NCBI GenBank assembly: GCA_035308365.1
Contig: DATGGU010000036.1
Location: 16,291-80,290 of the forward strand
Length of the DNA: 64,000 nt
Direction: 5' to 3'
DNA from: PALSA-505 sp035308365
GTDB taxonomy: Bacteria; Actinomycetota; Actinomycetes; Streptosporangiales; Streptosporangiaceae
Position numbers and translations under genes: made by a program
Notes under the pieces: model-generated
Database searches by the model: none
What the model was told of the DNA's origin: nothing
What the model saw: only the letters and a program-made list of their open reading frames with translations
Shown here: piece after piece, positions 1-9,456 of the stretch
Position numbering within the stretch: the stretch's first letter is position 1
How the letters are laid out: the number at the start of each line of letters is the position of its first letter

Positions 1-1871
1 CGCAGACCCTCCGGGCTTTCCTGCACCGCAGGCTCCCGGCACCGCTGGTCCCTGATGTTTTCGTGTTCCTCGACCGGCTGCCCAGGACCCCCAACGGCAA
101 GATCGACCGGCGTCGGCTGCCGGCCGTCGTGCCTGCACCGTGTGCGGCGGCGCAGCCGGCCGCGCCCGCGCGCACTCCGTGGGAGAAGGTGCTGGCAGAG
201 CTATGGGCCGGTGCGTTCGAAGCGGGTGATATCGGCGTGGATGCCGACCTCTTCGGGTTCGGCGGCCACTCGCTCGCGGCGCTGCGGGTCAAGGCGCGGC
301 TGTCGGAACTGCTCGGCCAGGACGTTCCGGTCCGGCTGCTTTTCGATCACCCGACGATCGCCGGCATGGCCGCCGAAATCGAGCGCCGGTTCACCCCGGG
401 ACCGCCGCCGGACCCGCGGCCCGGCCGCGCCACCGCCTGGCCCCCGGCGGCATCCGACCGGGCTGCGCTGTCACCGATGCAGCTTGCCATCCTCAACCGC
501 GCCGACGAGCGAGCCGATGCGGCCGGCCTGCTGCTGCCCGTTGCGGTCAGGCTCTCCGGGCGGCTCAACACCGGCGCCCTGGTCCAGGCGCTGGCCGCCG
601 TGACGCAGCGGCACGCGGTGCTGAGATCCGTTGTGGCTACCCAGCCGGACGGATCACACCGGCTCGTGCCGGTGCCGCCCCCGGCTGCCCGCCACCCAGG
701 TCTTCCGCATGACGTTCTGCCACTGGCCGACCTGCGCGGGATGCCACGGCGCCGCCGCGAAGAGATCGCCGCCGTGCTCGCGCAGGCCCTGTTCGCGCGC
801 CCGTTGCGGGTCCGCGCCGATCCACCGCTTCGCCTCGGCCTGCTGCGTCTGTCCGATTCCGAACATGTCCTGTTGCTCGCCCTGCACCACATCGCCGGCG
901 ACGCATGGTCGGTCGAGACACTGTGCCACCAGGTGCTTTCGGCCTATGCGGCGGCGGTTCACGGCCGCGCCACCGCGGTGCCGGCGCCGGTGCAGTACGC
1001 GGACTGGGCCGCCGAGCAACGACGCCGGCTCCGGTCCAGTGCGGGCCAGGCCCAGCATGCGTACTGGCGGTCGCAGTTGCAGGATCTGCCCGTGCTGCGC
1101 CTGCCCGGCGACGGGCACCGCCAGGCGCCGGTGGGTGCGATCGTCCGGGCGTTCTCGCTGGTGCCGGCGGCAGCCACGAGAGAGGTCCGCGAGATTGGCC
1201 GCGAGGAAAGAGCGACACCGTACATGGTGCTGACCGCCGCGTTCGCGGTCTTGCTGCACCAGTGGTCGGGCCAAACCGACCTGGTTATCGGGAGCCCTCA
1301 GACAGGCCGGATCCGAAGCGAACTCGCCACCGTGGTCGGCCCCTGCCAGGATGCGCTCGTCTTGCGCTGCGACCTGTCCGGCGATCCGAGTTTCCGCGAC
1401 GTGGTCCGGCGGGTACGGGATCGCGTGCTGGCCGCCCACGCGAACAGCGATGTTCCGTTCGTGCTGCTGACCGCGGAATTCGGCCGCGAACCCGGGCGTC
1501 ACCCGCTGTATCAGGCCAGCATCGTCCTGCAGCAGTGGCCGTCCTTGCTCGACCCGCGGTACCGGGAACTGCTCTTTTCCCGCGAGCCGATTGGAGATCT
1601 GCAGATCTCCGAGTTCATGGACGGTGCGGCCGGCAGTACCGCACTCGACGTCGAGATGATGCTGTTCGAATGGGACAGCGAACTCGAGATCGTCCTCGAC
1701 TGCCGGGGCGACGTGGTACCGGCGGGGGAGGTCTCCACGCTGGCCGCTGACTTTCTCACCGTGTTGCACGATTCACTCCGCCATCCCGGCAAACAGATCT
1801 CTGAGTTCCGGTCAGTAAGGGAGCGGCGGGATCCCATCGCGCCGGCCCACCCGAGTCTTCTCAGCAGTTAG
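1..1871 (+). CDS. NRPS C-terminal part: end of A domain, PCP, C domain (5' truncated)
   Basis: Partial; the gene starts before the window and the first full codon is at position 3. The reading frame opens with the last part of an adenylation domain, ending in the A10 motif NGKIDRRRLP with its catalytic lysine. A carrier domain follows with FGFGGHSLAAL, so the phosphopantetheine serine is present (about 258-275). The rest is a condensation domain of normal length with HHIAGDAWS (about 885-911); the His-His and Asp are intact and the usual final Gly is Ala. The protein ends with this C domain, so the next amino acid must come from a module on another protein. It is followed after 10 bases by two sulfatase-fold genes in the same direction. 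The upstream substrate cannot be read because the specificity pocket lies outside the window. Confidence 0.95.
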   Translation, partial: QTLRAFLHRRLPAPLVPDVFVFLDRLPRTPNGKIDRRRLPAVVPAPCAAAQPAAPARTPWEKVLAELWAGAFEAGDIGVDADLFGFGGHSLAALRVKARLSELLGQDVPVRLLFDHPTIAGMAAEIERRFTPGPPPDPRPGRATAWPPAASDRAALSPMQLAILNRADERADAAGLLLPVAVRLSGRLNTGALVQALAAVTQRHAVLRSVVATQPDGSHRLVPVPPPAARHPGLPHDVLPLADLRGMPRRRREEIAAVLAQALFARPLRVRADPPLRLGLLRLSDSEHVLLLALHHIAGDAWSVETLCHQVLSAYAAAVHGRATAVPAPVQYADWAAEQRRRLRSSAGQAQHAYWRSQLQDLPVLRLPGDGHRQAPVGAIVRAFSLVPAAATREVREIGREERATPYMVLTAAFAVLLHQWSGQTDLVIGSPQTGRIRSELATVVGPCQDALVLRCDLSGDPSFRDVVRRVRDRVLAAHANSDVPFVLLTAEFGREPGRHPLYQASIVLQQWPSLLDPRYRELLFSREPIGDLQISEFMDGAAGSTALDVEMMLFEWDSELEIVLDCRGDVVPAGEVSTLAADFLTVLHDSLRHPGKQISEFRSVRERRDPIAPAHPSLLSS

Positions 1872-1881
1872 GGATCTCTGG

Positions 1882-3297
1882 ATGCACACAGACACGCGGC
1901 CAAATGTATTGCTGGTGGTTCTTGATACCGCGCGGGCGGATGCGTTCGAGCCGTACGGCGCGCCGGCGGGTGCGTCCCCGGCCGTCAGGCAGCTCGCCGC
2001 CCGCGGGCATGCCTACGAAGCATTCTCGCCCGCGCCATGGACCATCCCGTCACATGCCGCCATGTTCAGCGGGCTCTTGCCACGCGCGACAGGTACGCCG
2101 CCGAACTACCCGGAGATCATGGAGACCGGGACGCGGGCCGCGCTTCCGGCCCTGGCGGAACGATGGCTGCCCTCGGTGCTGGCGAGGGCGGGTTATCACA
2201 CCGCGGGGATCAGCACTAACCCGCTGGTTTCGGCGGAACTGGGCTTCGACATGGGATTCGGCCGGTTTCAGAACGTGGGTTCATCGTTCTGGTGCACGTG
2301 GACCGGCCGGGTCGGATGGGCGCTGCAGGCCTTGCGCGCGCGCCCGGACGGCTGCGCCGACGGCACCGAGTGGATCTTCAACCAGTGGCTGGATGACCTG
2401 GATGGCAAACCGTTCTTCTGGTTTGTCAACCTGTTCGAGTGTCATTCACCGTATGTGCCGCCACGGCCGTACAACACACTGTCGCCGGTCGAGCGGGTCC
2501 GTGCGTCACAGGAATGGGGCCGCTTCTACCGGCACCAGTCGAACCGCAGCGTGTTCAGCGGTTCGAAGATGTCCGCCGCCGCGCTGTCGCGAATGCGCCG
2601 GCTGTACGCGGCCGAGGTGCTCGTGGCAGACCGGTGGCTCGCGCGCATTCTCGAGAGCCTCGACGCTCGCGGTCTGCTTGACGAGACGATCGTGATCGTA
2701 ACGTCCGATCACGGAGAGAACATCGGTGAGGGAGGCCTGCTGGCGCACGGGTATTCCGTGGACGATCGCCTCATCCGGGTGCCGTTCGTGGTCACCGGCC
2801 CGGCGGCGGCGGTTCCGGGCCCGCTGTTCAGCCTGGTCGACCTGCCGAGCTGGATCGCGGCGAGTTGCGGCATCGGTGAACACCCATGGCCAGAGCTGAC
2901 CGCCCGGACGACTGCGGTCGCGCAGTTCGAGCCGTGGGGGGAGCCAGCAGATCCCTGGATCGTGGACGAGGTCAGGCAGTGGGGAATCGGCGACCTCGGA
3001 ATGCGCCGTCTCACCGACGCCCTCACGTGTGCCACGAATGGCCGGCGCAAGCTCGTGCAGCGTGGCAGCGAGCAGGAACTGTACGACCTTGACACCGACC
3101 CGCTGGAGCAATCTCCGATGACGGCGGGTGTGGCCGCCCAGAAGGGGTACGGCGACGAGTTGAACGATCTTCGCCAGGTGCTCGAACGCGCCACCGTGGA
3201 TCCTCCCGTCCGCCCCGACCGGAACCGGCGAAGCGAATTGTCCGCAGCGGAGAAAGCAGAGCTTGAAGGACGCATGAAGATGCTCGGTTATATGTGA
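1882..3297 (+). CDS. Sulfatase-fold (alkaline phosphatase superfamily) enzyme with Thr nucleophile, copy 1
   Basis: 471 aa. The N-terminal strand NVLLVVLDTARADAF carries the metal-binding Asp of the alkaline phosphatase superfamily, TSDHGEN (near residue 275) supplies the distal metal ligands, and the C-terminus ends in KMLGYM, the usual last motif of sulfatase-like proteins. The nucleophile region reads W-T-I-P-S-H (near residue 54) instead of Cys/Ser-x-Pro-x-Arg, so formylglycine cannot form. Threonine nucleophiles are known in phospho-ester members such as LtaS, EptA and nucleotide pyrophosphatases. I infer phosphodiesterase, phosphatase or phospho-transfer chemistry on an intermediate rather than sulfate hydrolysis. 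No signal peptide or membrane segment is seen, so it is probably cytoplasmic. The gene lies 10 bases after the NRPS and 28 bases before its paralogue. Confidence 0.85.
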   Translation: MHTDTRPNVLLVVLDTARADAFEPYGAPAGASPAVRQLAARGHAYEAFSPAPWTIPSHAAMFSGLLPRATGTPPNYPEIMETGTRAALPALAERWLPSVLARAGYHTAGISTNPLVSAELGFDMGFGRFQNVGSSFWCTWTGRVGWALQALRARPDGCADGTEWIFNQWLDDLDGKPFFWFVNLFECHSPYVPPRPYNTLSPVERVRASQEWGRFYRHQSNRSVFSGSKMSAAALSRMRRLYAAEVLVADRWLARILESLDARGLLDETIVIVTSDHGENIGEGGLLAHGYSVDDRLIRVPFVVTGPAAAVPGPLFSLVDLPSWIAASCGIGEHPWPELTARTTAVAQFEPWGEPADPWIVDEVRQWGIGDLGMRRLTDALTCATNGRRKLVQRGSEQELYDLDTDPLEQSPMTAGVAAQKGYGDELNDLRQVLERATVDPPVRPDRNRRSELSAAEKAELEGRMKMLGYM

Positions 3298-3325
3298 CCG
3301 CGCTCGCTGGGAAGACGGTGTTGCT

Positions 3326-4738
3326 GTGCGACAGAATGTGCTGCTGATTGTCTTTGATACCGCTCGCGCGGACGCATTTGAGCCGTACGGCGCGGCCGCT
3401 GGATCCTCGCCCGCGGCGAGCCAGCTAGCCGCGCGAGGACGGGCGTACGAAGCGTTCTCCGCCGCGCCGTGGACGGTGCCGTCGCACGCGAGCATGTTCA
3501 GCGGCCTGCTTCCGCAGGCCGCAGGCATCCCCGGGCCGGATCCGCAAAACCTGCTGGATGGGATCCGGGCGGCCATCCCGCCGCTGCGGCACCGCTGGCT
3601 GCCGGCCGTGATGTCCGCGGCCGGGTACCAGACCGCCGGCATCAGCGCCAACCTGCAGATATCGCCCTGGACAGGGTTCGACATGGGCTTTGACCGGTTT
3701 GAATACGTCTCCCCGGGCCGGTGCAACGCGATGTCGGACGATTCGGTGCGGGGGCGTCTTCGCTGGTCCTGGGACGTGATCAAGGCGCGCACGGACGACG
3801 GCGCGGCACAGGTCGAGCGGCTGCTGGCCGACTGGCTCGACGAGGGCCCGAGCCGCAGGCCGTTCTTCTGGTTCGCCAACCTGATCGAATGTCACTCTCC
3901 CTACCTGCCGCCACGCCCCTACAGCCCGCTGGCGCCGGCTGGCCGGTACCGCGCTGGGCAGGAGGCGCGGCGGTACCTGACCCAGAACAGCCTCTGGCGC
4001 GCGGCGGCTGGGGGCTTCGACATCCCCGCCGAAGCCATCGACCGGATGCGGCGGTTGTACGCGGGCTCGGTGCGCCTCGCGGACGACTGGCTGGCGCGCG
4101 TCCTTGACGGCCTTGACCGCCACGGCCTGCTGGACGAGACGATCGTGATCGTCACCTCCGACCACGGCGAGAACCTCGGCGAAGGTGACCTGATCGGGCA
4201 CGTGTTCTCGGTCGATGACCGGCTCATCCGGGTGCCGTTCATCGTCTCGGGCCCGGCCGCCATGGTGCCCGGCCCGCGATTCAGCCACGTCGACCTGGCC
4301 GCATGGCTGGCGGCAAGCTGCGGTTTGCCGGAATCTCCGTGGCCGGCTGCCGTGGACCGGGAGGTTGCCGTGGCCCAGTTCACCGCGCCCGGTGATCCCG
4401 GCGATCCGCGGGCCGCGGTCGTGGCGCACATGTGGGGCCTGGGGGAACTGGCCGTTGACCGGCTCACGACCTCGCTTCACTGCGCGACCAACGGACGGCG
4501 CAAGCTCCTGCGGCGAGGCGACCGCGACGAACTCATCGACCTGGACACGGATCCGCTGGAAGTGTCGCCGCGCACCATCGGCGCCGGTGAAGCCGGGCAG
4601 TTCGGCGCCGAGCTGACATCGCTGCGCGCGGCGCTCGAACAGACAGCCGTGCAGCCCGGGGCCGTGGCGGCCCCGGCGAGGGCCGTGCCACCTCCCGCGG
4701 ATCTGGAGGCACAGATGAAACTGCTCGGTTACCTCTGA
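3326..4738 (+). CDS. Sulfatase-fold enzyme with Thr nucleophile, copy 2
   Basis: 470 aa, GTG start. It is a clear tandem paralogue of the preceding gene: NVLLIVFDTARADAFEPYG at the start, PWTVPSHASMFSGLLP around the nucleophile, TSDHGENLGEG for the metal site and QMKLLGYL at the end. As in copy 1, the nucleophile position is Thr in a T-x-P-S-H context and not the sulfatase Cys/Ser-x-Pro-x-Arg. The two proteins differ most in the middle region (residues about 120-220), which in this fold forms much of the substrate pocket, so they may act on different positions of the same product. The gene ends 14 bases from the convergent VOC/DXD gene. Whether the reaction is phosphate ester hydrolysis or transfer cannot be decided from sequence. 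Confidence 0.85.
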   Translation: MRQNVLLIVFDTARADAFEPYGAAAGSSPAASQLAARGRAYEAFSAAPWTVPSHASMFSGLLPQAAGIPGPDPQNLLDGIRAAIPPLRHRWLPAVMSAAGYQTAGISANLQISPWTGFDMGFDRFEYVSPGRCNAMSDDSVRGRLRWSWDVIKARTDDGAAQVERLLADWLDEGPSRRPFFWFANLIECHSPYLPPRPYSPLAPAGRYRAGQEARRYLTQNSLWRAAAGGFDIPAEAIDRMRRLYAGSVRLADDWLARVLDGLDRHGLLDETIVIVTSDHGENLGEGDLIGHVFSVDDRLIRVPFIVSGPAAMVPGPRFSHVDLAAWLAASCGLPESPWPAAVDREVAVAQFTAPGDPGDPRAAVVAHMWGLGELAVDRLTTSLHCATNGRRKLLRRGDRDELIDLDTDPLEVSPRTIGAGEAGQFGAELTSLRAALEQTAVQPGAVAAPARAVPPPADLEAQMKLLGYL

Positions 4739-4752
4739 CCCGCCGGCCCGGA

Positions 4753-6279
4753 TCAGTCGCGGACGGGCGGCACGCGCAGGATCTGATCGGCCGTGCCGGC
4801 GTCGAGCCGCCGGGCGGCGATCAGGTGCTGACGGAACCTCTCCCGTGCCTTATCCGGCGGCAGCCCAGCCTGCACAAGGTCGGCGGACACCTTCTCCAGG
4901 TGCTCCGAATACTGCGGCGGCAGGCGGGCCGCCGTGTCCTCGACCATGGCGTACTCGGCGGCAAGGTACAGCGCGCGGATGCCCGGCTCGGAATCGTAGT
5001 TCTTGCTGTAACTGACGCCGAACAGGTGAAACAGCTCCGGTGACATGTCTTCTGGCCAGTGTTCCGGATCAGTGCTGTCCGCATCGACGGGTATCCCGCA
5101 ACGGCGCACGAGATCGCGCACCTGAGAAATGGGATACCCCAGCACCCGGGCCAGCATCTGGTAAACCAGCAGCGTGTTGTAGTAGTTCCCTTCCAGCAGC
5201 TGGGGACGTCCTTCACCATCGGCCGGAAGAATCCTCAGCAGGAGCTCTCGCTGCCTGTCTGTGGGCACCTTCGCGAAACATTTCCGCAAGAGAAATCCGC
5301 GCGGCGAACCCAGCCAGTCATACGTGCTGGGGCTGGCCGGGACGCCGGCCGCCTCGACCGCCCGTATCGTTTCGGTATTAACGAACAGAAAGTGCGTGTT
5401 GGCCAGCCTGAAACCGTAGCCCGAGTCCCATGACCAGGTACAGTTCATCGACACACCCGGGTCGAGGGCCGTCATCTCCTTGAACAGGCCGCCGTTGAGG
5501 ACGAAGCAGTCGATGTCGACCCAGCCGAAGTTGTTTCTGTTGTGCGCGAAGAGGAATTCCCACGCCGTGACGTCGTCGACCGGCAGGCGGATGTGATGGA
5601 ACGGCCGGTCCAGATTTCGCCCGATCCACTCGCGCTCCTCGCTGGTCAGCGCAGAGCCGATCAGCACCAGGTTGGTATCGGGCGGCACGAAGCTCTCGGC
5701 GTGTACCACCCAATGGAGCAGGCCGGAGGTGAAGAACATGTAGAAGATATCGCGCTTGTCTTCCAGGTTCTCGTAGAACTGCTGGAACTCTTTTGCCTGC
5801 TCCCGCTCTTCGCGGGCCGAACGAACACGCTGCCAGCGGCTGCGCCACTGGGTTACCGGCGACTGGCGCGGTTGCCGGGTACGCTCGAGGAACACCTCGG
5901 AGGCATGGCCGACGCAGATCAGGTTGCCGCAACAGTCCTGGACGTCGAAGCTGTCCCAGCCGATTCCCCGGCCGGTTATGTCGCCCAGCCCGGCGGCGCC
6001 GCGAAGCTGCAGGTCCCGGTGCGCGGCCTCGACATCGCCGACCAAAAGCACAGCGTCCCACGGCGGGCCGGCCGGATCGGGTCGCGGCCCGGCGCCCGGC
6101 ACCTGCTGAAGAAGCAGCGCGGCGCCCTGCCTGCGGACGATCGCGAACCCGGGCGGATGCCCCCCGAGCAGGGCAACCACCTCGAACCCGAGGACATCGC
6201 GGTAGTAGGACGCGGCGGTTTCCACGTTGCTCACCCGAAGGCACGGCACGGCGGGGACACCGCCGGGCGCCGGGCTCAT
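4753..6279 (-). CDS. VOC-DXD fusion protein 1 (bleomycin-resistance-like VOC + putative GT-A glycosyltransferase)
   Basis: 508 aa from the ATG at 6279; the open frame extends further upstream but would run into the neighbouring gene. Residues about 8-125 form a VOC domain (VPCLRVSNVETAASYYRDVL ... FDVQDCCGNLICVG) that resembles the ShBle/BlmA bleomycin-binding fold and has no His at the first-strand metal position. After a basic linker comes a domain with NLVLIGSALTSEEREW, RPFHHIR and FGWVDIDCFVLN; the D-I-D at residue about 255 looks like the nucleotide-sugar-binding DXD of GT-A enzymes. The C-terminal 150 residues contain a conserved LFHLFGVSYSKN and an alpha-helical tail. It is the last gene of a five-gene minus-strand operon, 25 bases after its paralogue. 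The glycosyltransferase role is inferred from motif pattern only. Confidence 0.75.
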   Translation of the reverse strand: MSPAPGGVPAVPCLRVSNVETAASYYRDVLGFEVVALLGGHPPGFAIVRRQGAALLLQQVPGAGPRPDPAGPPWDAVLLVGDVEAAHRDLQLRGAAGLGDITGRGIGWDSFDVQDCCGNLICVGHASEVFLERTRQPRQSPVTQWRSRWQRVRSAREEREQAKEFQQFYENLEDKRDIFYMFFTSGLLHWVVHAESFVPPDTNLVLIGSALTSEEREWIGRNLDRPFHHIRLPVDDVTAWEFLFAHNRNNFGWVDIDCFVLNGGLFKEMTALDPGVSMNCTWSWDSGYGFRLANTHFLFVNTETIRAVEAAGVPASPSTYDWLGSPRGFLLRKCFAKVPTDRQRELLLRILPADGEGRPQLLEGNYYNTLLVYQMLARVLGYPISQVRDLVRRCGIPVDADSTDPEHWPEDMSPELFHLFGVSYSKNYDSEPGIRALYLAAEYAMVEDTAARLPPQYSEHLEKVSADLVQAGLPPDKARERFRQHLIAARRLDAGTADQILRVPPVRD

Positions 6280-6304
6280 CGCGCGCCGCCAGTCAGTGCA
6301 TGAG

Positions 6305-7879
6305 TCACCTGAACTCCTCGATGTTCGCCGCGGGGCGCAGCACGGCCGCGGCACCCTGGTCCGACATGCCGCGTGCCTCGACGAGATGCTCGCGAATCAG
6401 CTCCCGCGCGGCGTCCGGTGTGATCCCGCGCGCAGCCAGTGCGGATGTGATTCGCTCCAGCCGATCGGTGTAATAGGGCGGAAGCTGGCCGGCAAGCTCA
6501 TCGAGGTTTATGTACTCGGCGGCCAGGTAGAGCAGCCGGACGCCGGAGTCGTGGAAGTAACCGCTCTGCTCATCCAGTGGATCGGCCCGGGCCACGGCCC
6601 CGACGTGGAGCAACTCGTCGGAGGCCTCGTCCTGGACGGCGAGCCCGCGCAGGTGCCGGAAGCCTTCCAGGGACCGCACGCGATGGACCGGCCATCCGCA
6701 GCTGCGAGCCAGCAGCTGGTGCATCACCGTGGTGTCGAAGTAGGCCATCCCGCCGGGCGGAGCGGGCCGCCCGGCCTCATCGCGGGCGAGGATGCGGCGC
6801 AGGCGCCGGCGCTGGGCCCGTGATGGCCTCCGCGCGTAGCAGCGCCTGCTGGGCACCCCGAGGTTCTGCCGCTCGTAATCGTACGGCGAGGGGCTGGCCG
6901 CCAGCCCCCGCTTCCGCAGCGCCGCTATCACATCGACGTTCACGAAGAGGAGATAGGTGTTCGCAACCGGGAAGCCGCAGCCGGAGTCCCACGACCATGC
7001 GCAGTTCATCGAGACGCCGGGCGCGATGTCCGCGAGCTCGCCGAAGAGGTTGCCATTGAGGACGAAGCAGTCACTGTCAATCCAGCCGAAGTGATGCCGG
7101 TTGACGGCGAACAGGAACTCCCAGGCGACCTGATCGTCGACCCGGAGCCGGATGTGGTGAAAGGGGCGGTCCAGATGCTGCCGCACCCAGGCCAGCTCGT
7201 CGGGCGGCAGATCCGAGCCGAGCAACACGAGGTTGACGTCGCGTGGCACGCGGCTGAGCGCCCGGACCGTCCAGTGCAGAAGCCGGCCGCTGAAGAGCAT
7301 GTAGTAAATGTCGCGCTTGTCGGAGAGCTTCTCGTAGAAGGCGCGGAGTTCGGCGACGTGCGGAGCCTCCGCACGCGCACGGCGGCGTTCGTGAAGCCGG
7401 ATCACCATGTCCTCGGCCGGCTTCCCGGCTAGCCGTTTCGCCGCCGCGACCGGACCGCTGACCGGTCCTACCGCCAGCATGTTCCCGAAGCCGTCGGTCA
7501 GCCCGAAAAAGCCGGCCCATTCGGGTGGGAGATCCTCCGGCGGCACGACCTGCGCGCGTTGATCCTCCCACTGACGGCGCAGCACCCGCGGCTGGCCGAC
7601 CAGGAGCACAGCGTCCGGGGCGCCGCGCCAGCAGGCGTCCCCGGCCTGCTCTTCGTTCGGTTGCTGGCACAACTGCAGCGTCACACCGTGCCCCCGGACC
7701 ACGGCGATCGCCGCGCCTGCGGTCCCCACGTGCTCGAATCCCAAGACCGTGCGGTAGTACGCGGTCGCGTCGCCGATATCGTCCACGGTCAGCGCTGGCA
7801 CGGCCATGGCGTGCCGGGAGCGCCGCAGTGCATCACGGACCGTCAGGCCCGTGGCCGGGAACCATGCGGAACGTGACAC
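6305..7879 (-). CDS. VOC-DXD fusion protein 2
   Basis: 524 aa if the GTG at 7879 is used. That start lies 5 bases after the amidase stop, follows a GAGG box, and gives an N-terminal extension resembling the one on the paralogue at 28635-30200. The ATG at 7807 (VPALTVDD) is the alternative. The VOC domain covers roughly residues 25-150 (VPALTVDDIGDATAYYRTVL, FGLTDGFGNMLAVG). The second domain contains NLVLLGSDLPPDELAW, RPFHHIRLRVDD and FGWIDSDCFVLN, so the DXD here is D-S-D (residue about 268). WSWDSGCGFPVANTY follows, as in the other members. It sits between an amidase and VOC-DXD protein 1 in the minus-strand operon. Function as glycosyltransferase is inferred. Confidence 0.75.
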   Translation of the reverse strand: MSRSAWFPATGLTVRDALRRSRHAMAVPALTVDDIGDATAYYRTVLGFEHVGTAGAAIAVVRGHGVTLQLCQQPNEEQAGDACWRGAPDAVLLVGQPRVLRRQWEDQRAQVVPPEDLPPEWAGFFGLTDGFGNMLAVGPVSGPVAAAKRLAGKPAEDMVIRLHERRRARAEAPHVAELRAFYEKLSDKRDIYYMLFSGRLLHWTVRALSRVPRDVNLVLLGSDLPPDELAWVRQHLDRPFHHIRLRVDDQVAWEFLFAVNRHHFGWIDSDCFVLNGNLFGELADIAPGVSMNCAWSWDSGCGFPVANTYLLFVNVDVIAALRKRGLAASPSPYDYERQNLGVPSRRCYARRPSRAQRRRLRRILARDEAGRPAPPGGMAYFDTTVMHQLLARSCGWPVHRVRSLEGFRHLRGLAVQDEASDELLHVGAVARADPLDEQSGYFHDSGVRLLYLAAEYINLDELAGQLPPYYTDRLERITSALAARGITPDAARELIREHLVEARGMSDQGAAAVLRPAANIEEFR

Positions 7880-7884
7880 CTGCC

Positions 7885-9447
7885 TCACCCACTGCCGCTC
7901 ACGGAAGGGACAGGACCGCTCGCACCGCGCGATTGCGGCGGCCCGCCAGGAAGATCCCCGGCCAGCGTCGGCAGATAACGCGGTGGCCTGCGCGCCAGCG
8001 TGGCCTGCTCGAACGCGTAAGCGAACGACAGCACTCGCGCGTCGCGCCATCGCCCGGCGAAGAAGGACACACCGATCGGAAGCGGCCCGGCGAAGCCCGC
8101 GGGCACCGTGGCACTTGGGTAGCCGGCCACCGCGGCGGCGGAGGACGAACCGATCCAGGCGGCGTCGCCGCTGGCGTAGTCGGTCTTCCAGGCGGGGCCG
8201 TTCGTGGGCGCCATGATCGCGTCAAGCCGGGCGGCCGCGATCGTCTCGTCGATCGACCGGCGCGCCAGGCGGGTCGCGGTCATCCGGTGCGCCCGGCACT
8301 GGGGGTCATCGGCCGGCGGAGCGAGCAGCGAATCCTCGAAGGCGTCCTGCCCGAACAGCGACAGCTCGATATCGTCGCGCCGGTTGAACGCGACGAGCTC
8401 GGCCAGCGTCTTCAGGCCGCCTGCGCGGCCGGCCAGGTACTTCTCGACGTCGCGCCTGAATTCCGCGATCAACGCGGCGAACACGTGGGTGCCGATCTCG
8501 TCTCGCAGCGGCAGATCGACATCCGAAACACTCGCTCCCGCGGCTTCGAGAGCACTTGCCGCGCTGGAGACGACGCGGTCCACGTCGGCATCACAACCTG
8601 ACAGGCGCCACACCCCGATACGCCTGCCGCGCAAGGCGGCCGCGTCCAGCAGCCTCGCGTAGTGGCGAGGCTGGCCGGCTGGGTACTGCGCGGTGGCTGG
8701 ATCGGCTGGGTCGCGGCCCTGGATGGCGCCGAGCGTCAGCGCGGCGTCGATGACATGCCGGGCGATCGGCCCAGCGGTGTCTTGCTCGTAGGAGACCGGC
8801 ACGAGGCCGGTACGGGAAACCAGCCCCCGGCTCGGCTTGTGGGCGACGACGCCGTTGAGCCCCGCGGGGAGGACGAGCGAGCCGTCCGTCTCGGTGCCGA
8901 TGGCCACCTGCGCCAGCGAAGCGGCCACGGCTGCGGCGCACCCGGATGACGAGCCGCCGGGGTTCCGGTCGAGCACGTGCGGATTGCTCGTCTGACCGCC
9001 CACGGCGGACCAGCCCGACGTGCAGTGCCACGACCGGGCGTTCGCCCACTCACTCAGGTTCGCCTTGCCCAGGATGACGGCGCCCGCCGAGCGCAGCCCA
9101 CGCACCACGGCCGCGTCGGCGGCCGGTGGTGGCCCGAGCAGCGCACGTGAGCCGGCCGTAGTCGGCAAACCGCTCGTGTCCAGGTTGTCTTTGAGCAGCA
9201 CCGGAATCCCGTCCAGCGGCCCGCGGGCAGCCTGGTCCCGCCGCCGCCGGTCGGCGTCGGCCGCTTCCCGGGCCGCGTGCGGGTTCGTGGTGATCACGGC
9301 CTTGATCGCAGGATCGATGCGGTGGATCCGGCGCAGATAGCTGCGGGTCAGCTCGACCGCGCTGAGCGCGCCGCCGGCCATCAGGCGCTGCAGAGCGGGA
9401 ATCGTCAGGACATCGAGATCAACCTCGGCCGCGTGGGGATTGCGCAT
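7885..9447 (-). CDS. Amidase signature family hydrolase
   Basis: 520 aa, the usual size for the family. The catalytic Ser-cisSer-Lys triad is visible: Lys in VLLKDNLDTSG (about residue 89), the serines in the glycine/serine-rich NPGGSSSGCAAAVAAS (about residue 165) and the downstream GTETDGSLVLPA. The enzyme hydrolyses or transfers amides and acts in the cytoplasm (no signal peptide). It lies third in the minus-strand operon, 9 bases after the SGNH gene and 5 bases before the next start. In this setting it could trim an N-acyl or amide group from an intermediate or inactivate a metabolite; the actual substrate cannot be read. GatA is unlikely because no gatB or gatC partner is nearby. Confidence 0.85.
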   Translation of the reverse strand: MRNPHAAEVDLDVLTIPALQRLMAGGALSAVELTRSYLRRIHRIDPAIKAVITTNPHAAREAADADRRRRDQAARGPLDGIPVLLKDNLDTSGLPTTAGSRALLGPPPAADAAVVRGLRSAGAVILGKANLSEWANARSWHCTSGWSAVGGQTSNPHVLDRNPGGSSSGCAAAVAASLAQVAIGTETDGSLVLPAGLNGVVAHKPSRGLVSRTGLVPVSYEQDTAGPIARHVIDAALTLGAIQGRDPADPATAQYPAGQPRHYARLLDAAALRGRRIGVWRLSGCDADVDRVVSSAASALEAAGASVSDVDLPLRDEIGTHVFAALIAEFRRDVEKYLAGRAGGLKTLAELVAFNRRDDIELSLFGQDAFEDSLLAPPADDPQCRAHRMTATRLARRSIDETIAAARLDAIMAPTNGPAWKTDYASGDAAWIGSSSAAAVAGYPSATVPAGFAGPLPIGVSFFAGRWRDARVLSFAYAFEQATLARRPPRYLPTLAGDLPGGPPQSRGASGPVPSVSGSG

Positions 9448-9456
9448 CGGCCGTCG

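Noticed and set aside
1882..4738. True sulfatases
   Set aside because: The nucleophile position is Thr in T-x-P-S-H, so the formylglycine needed for sulfatase activity cannot be made.
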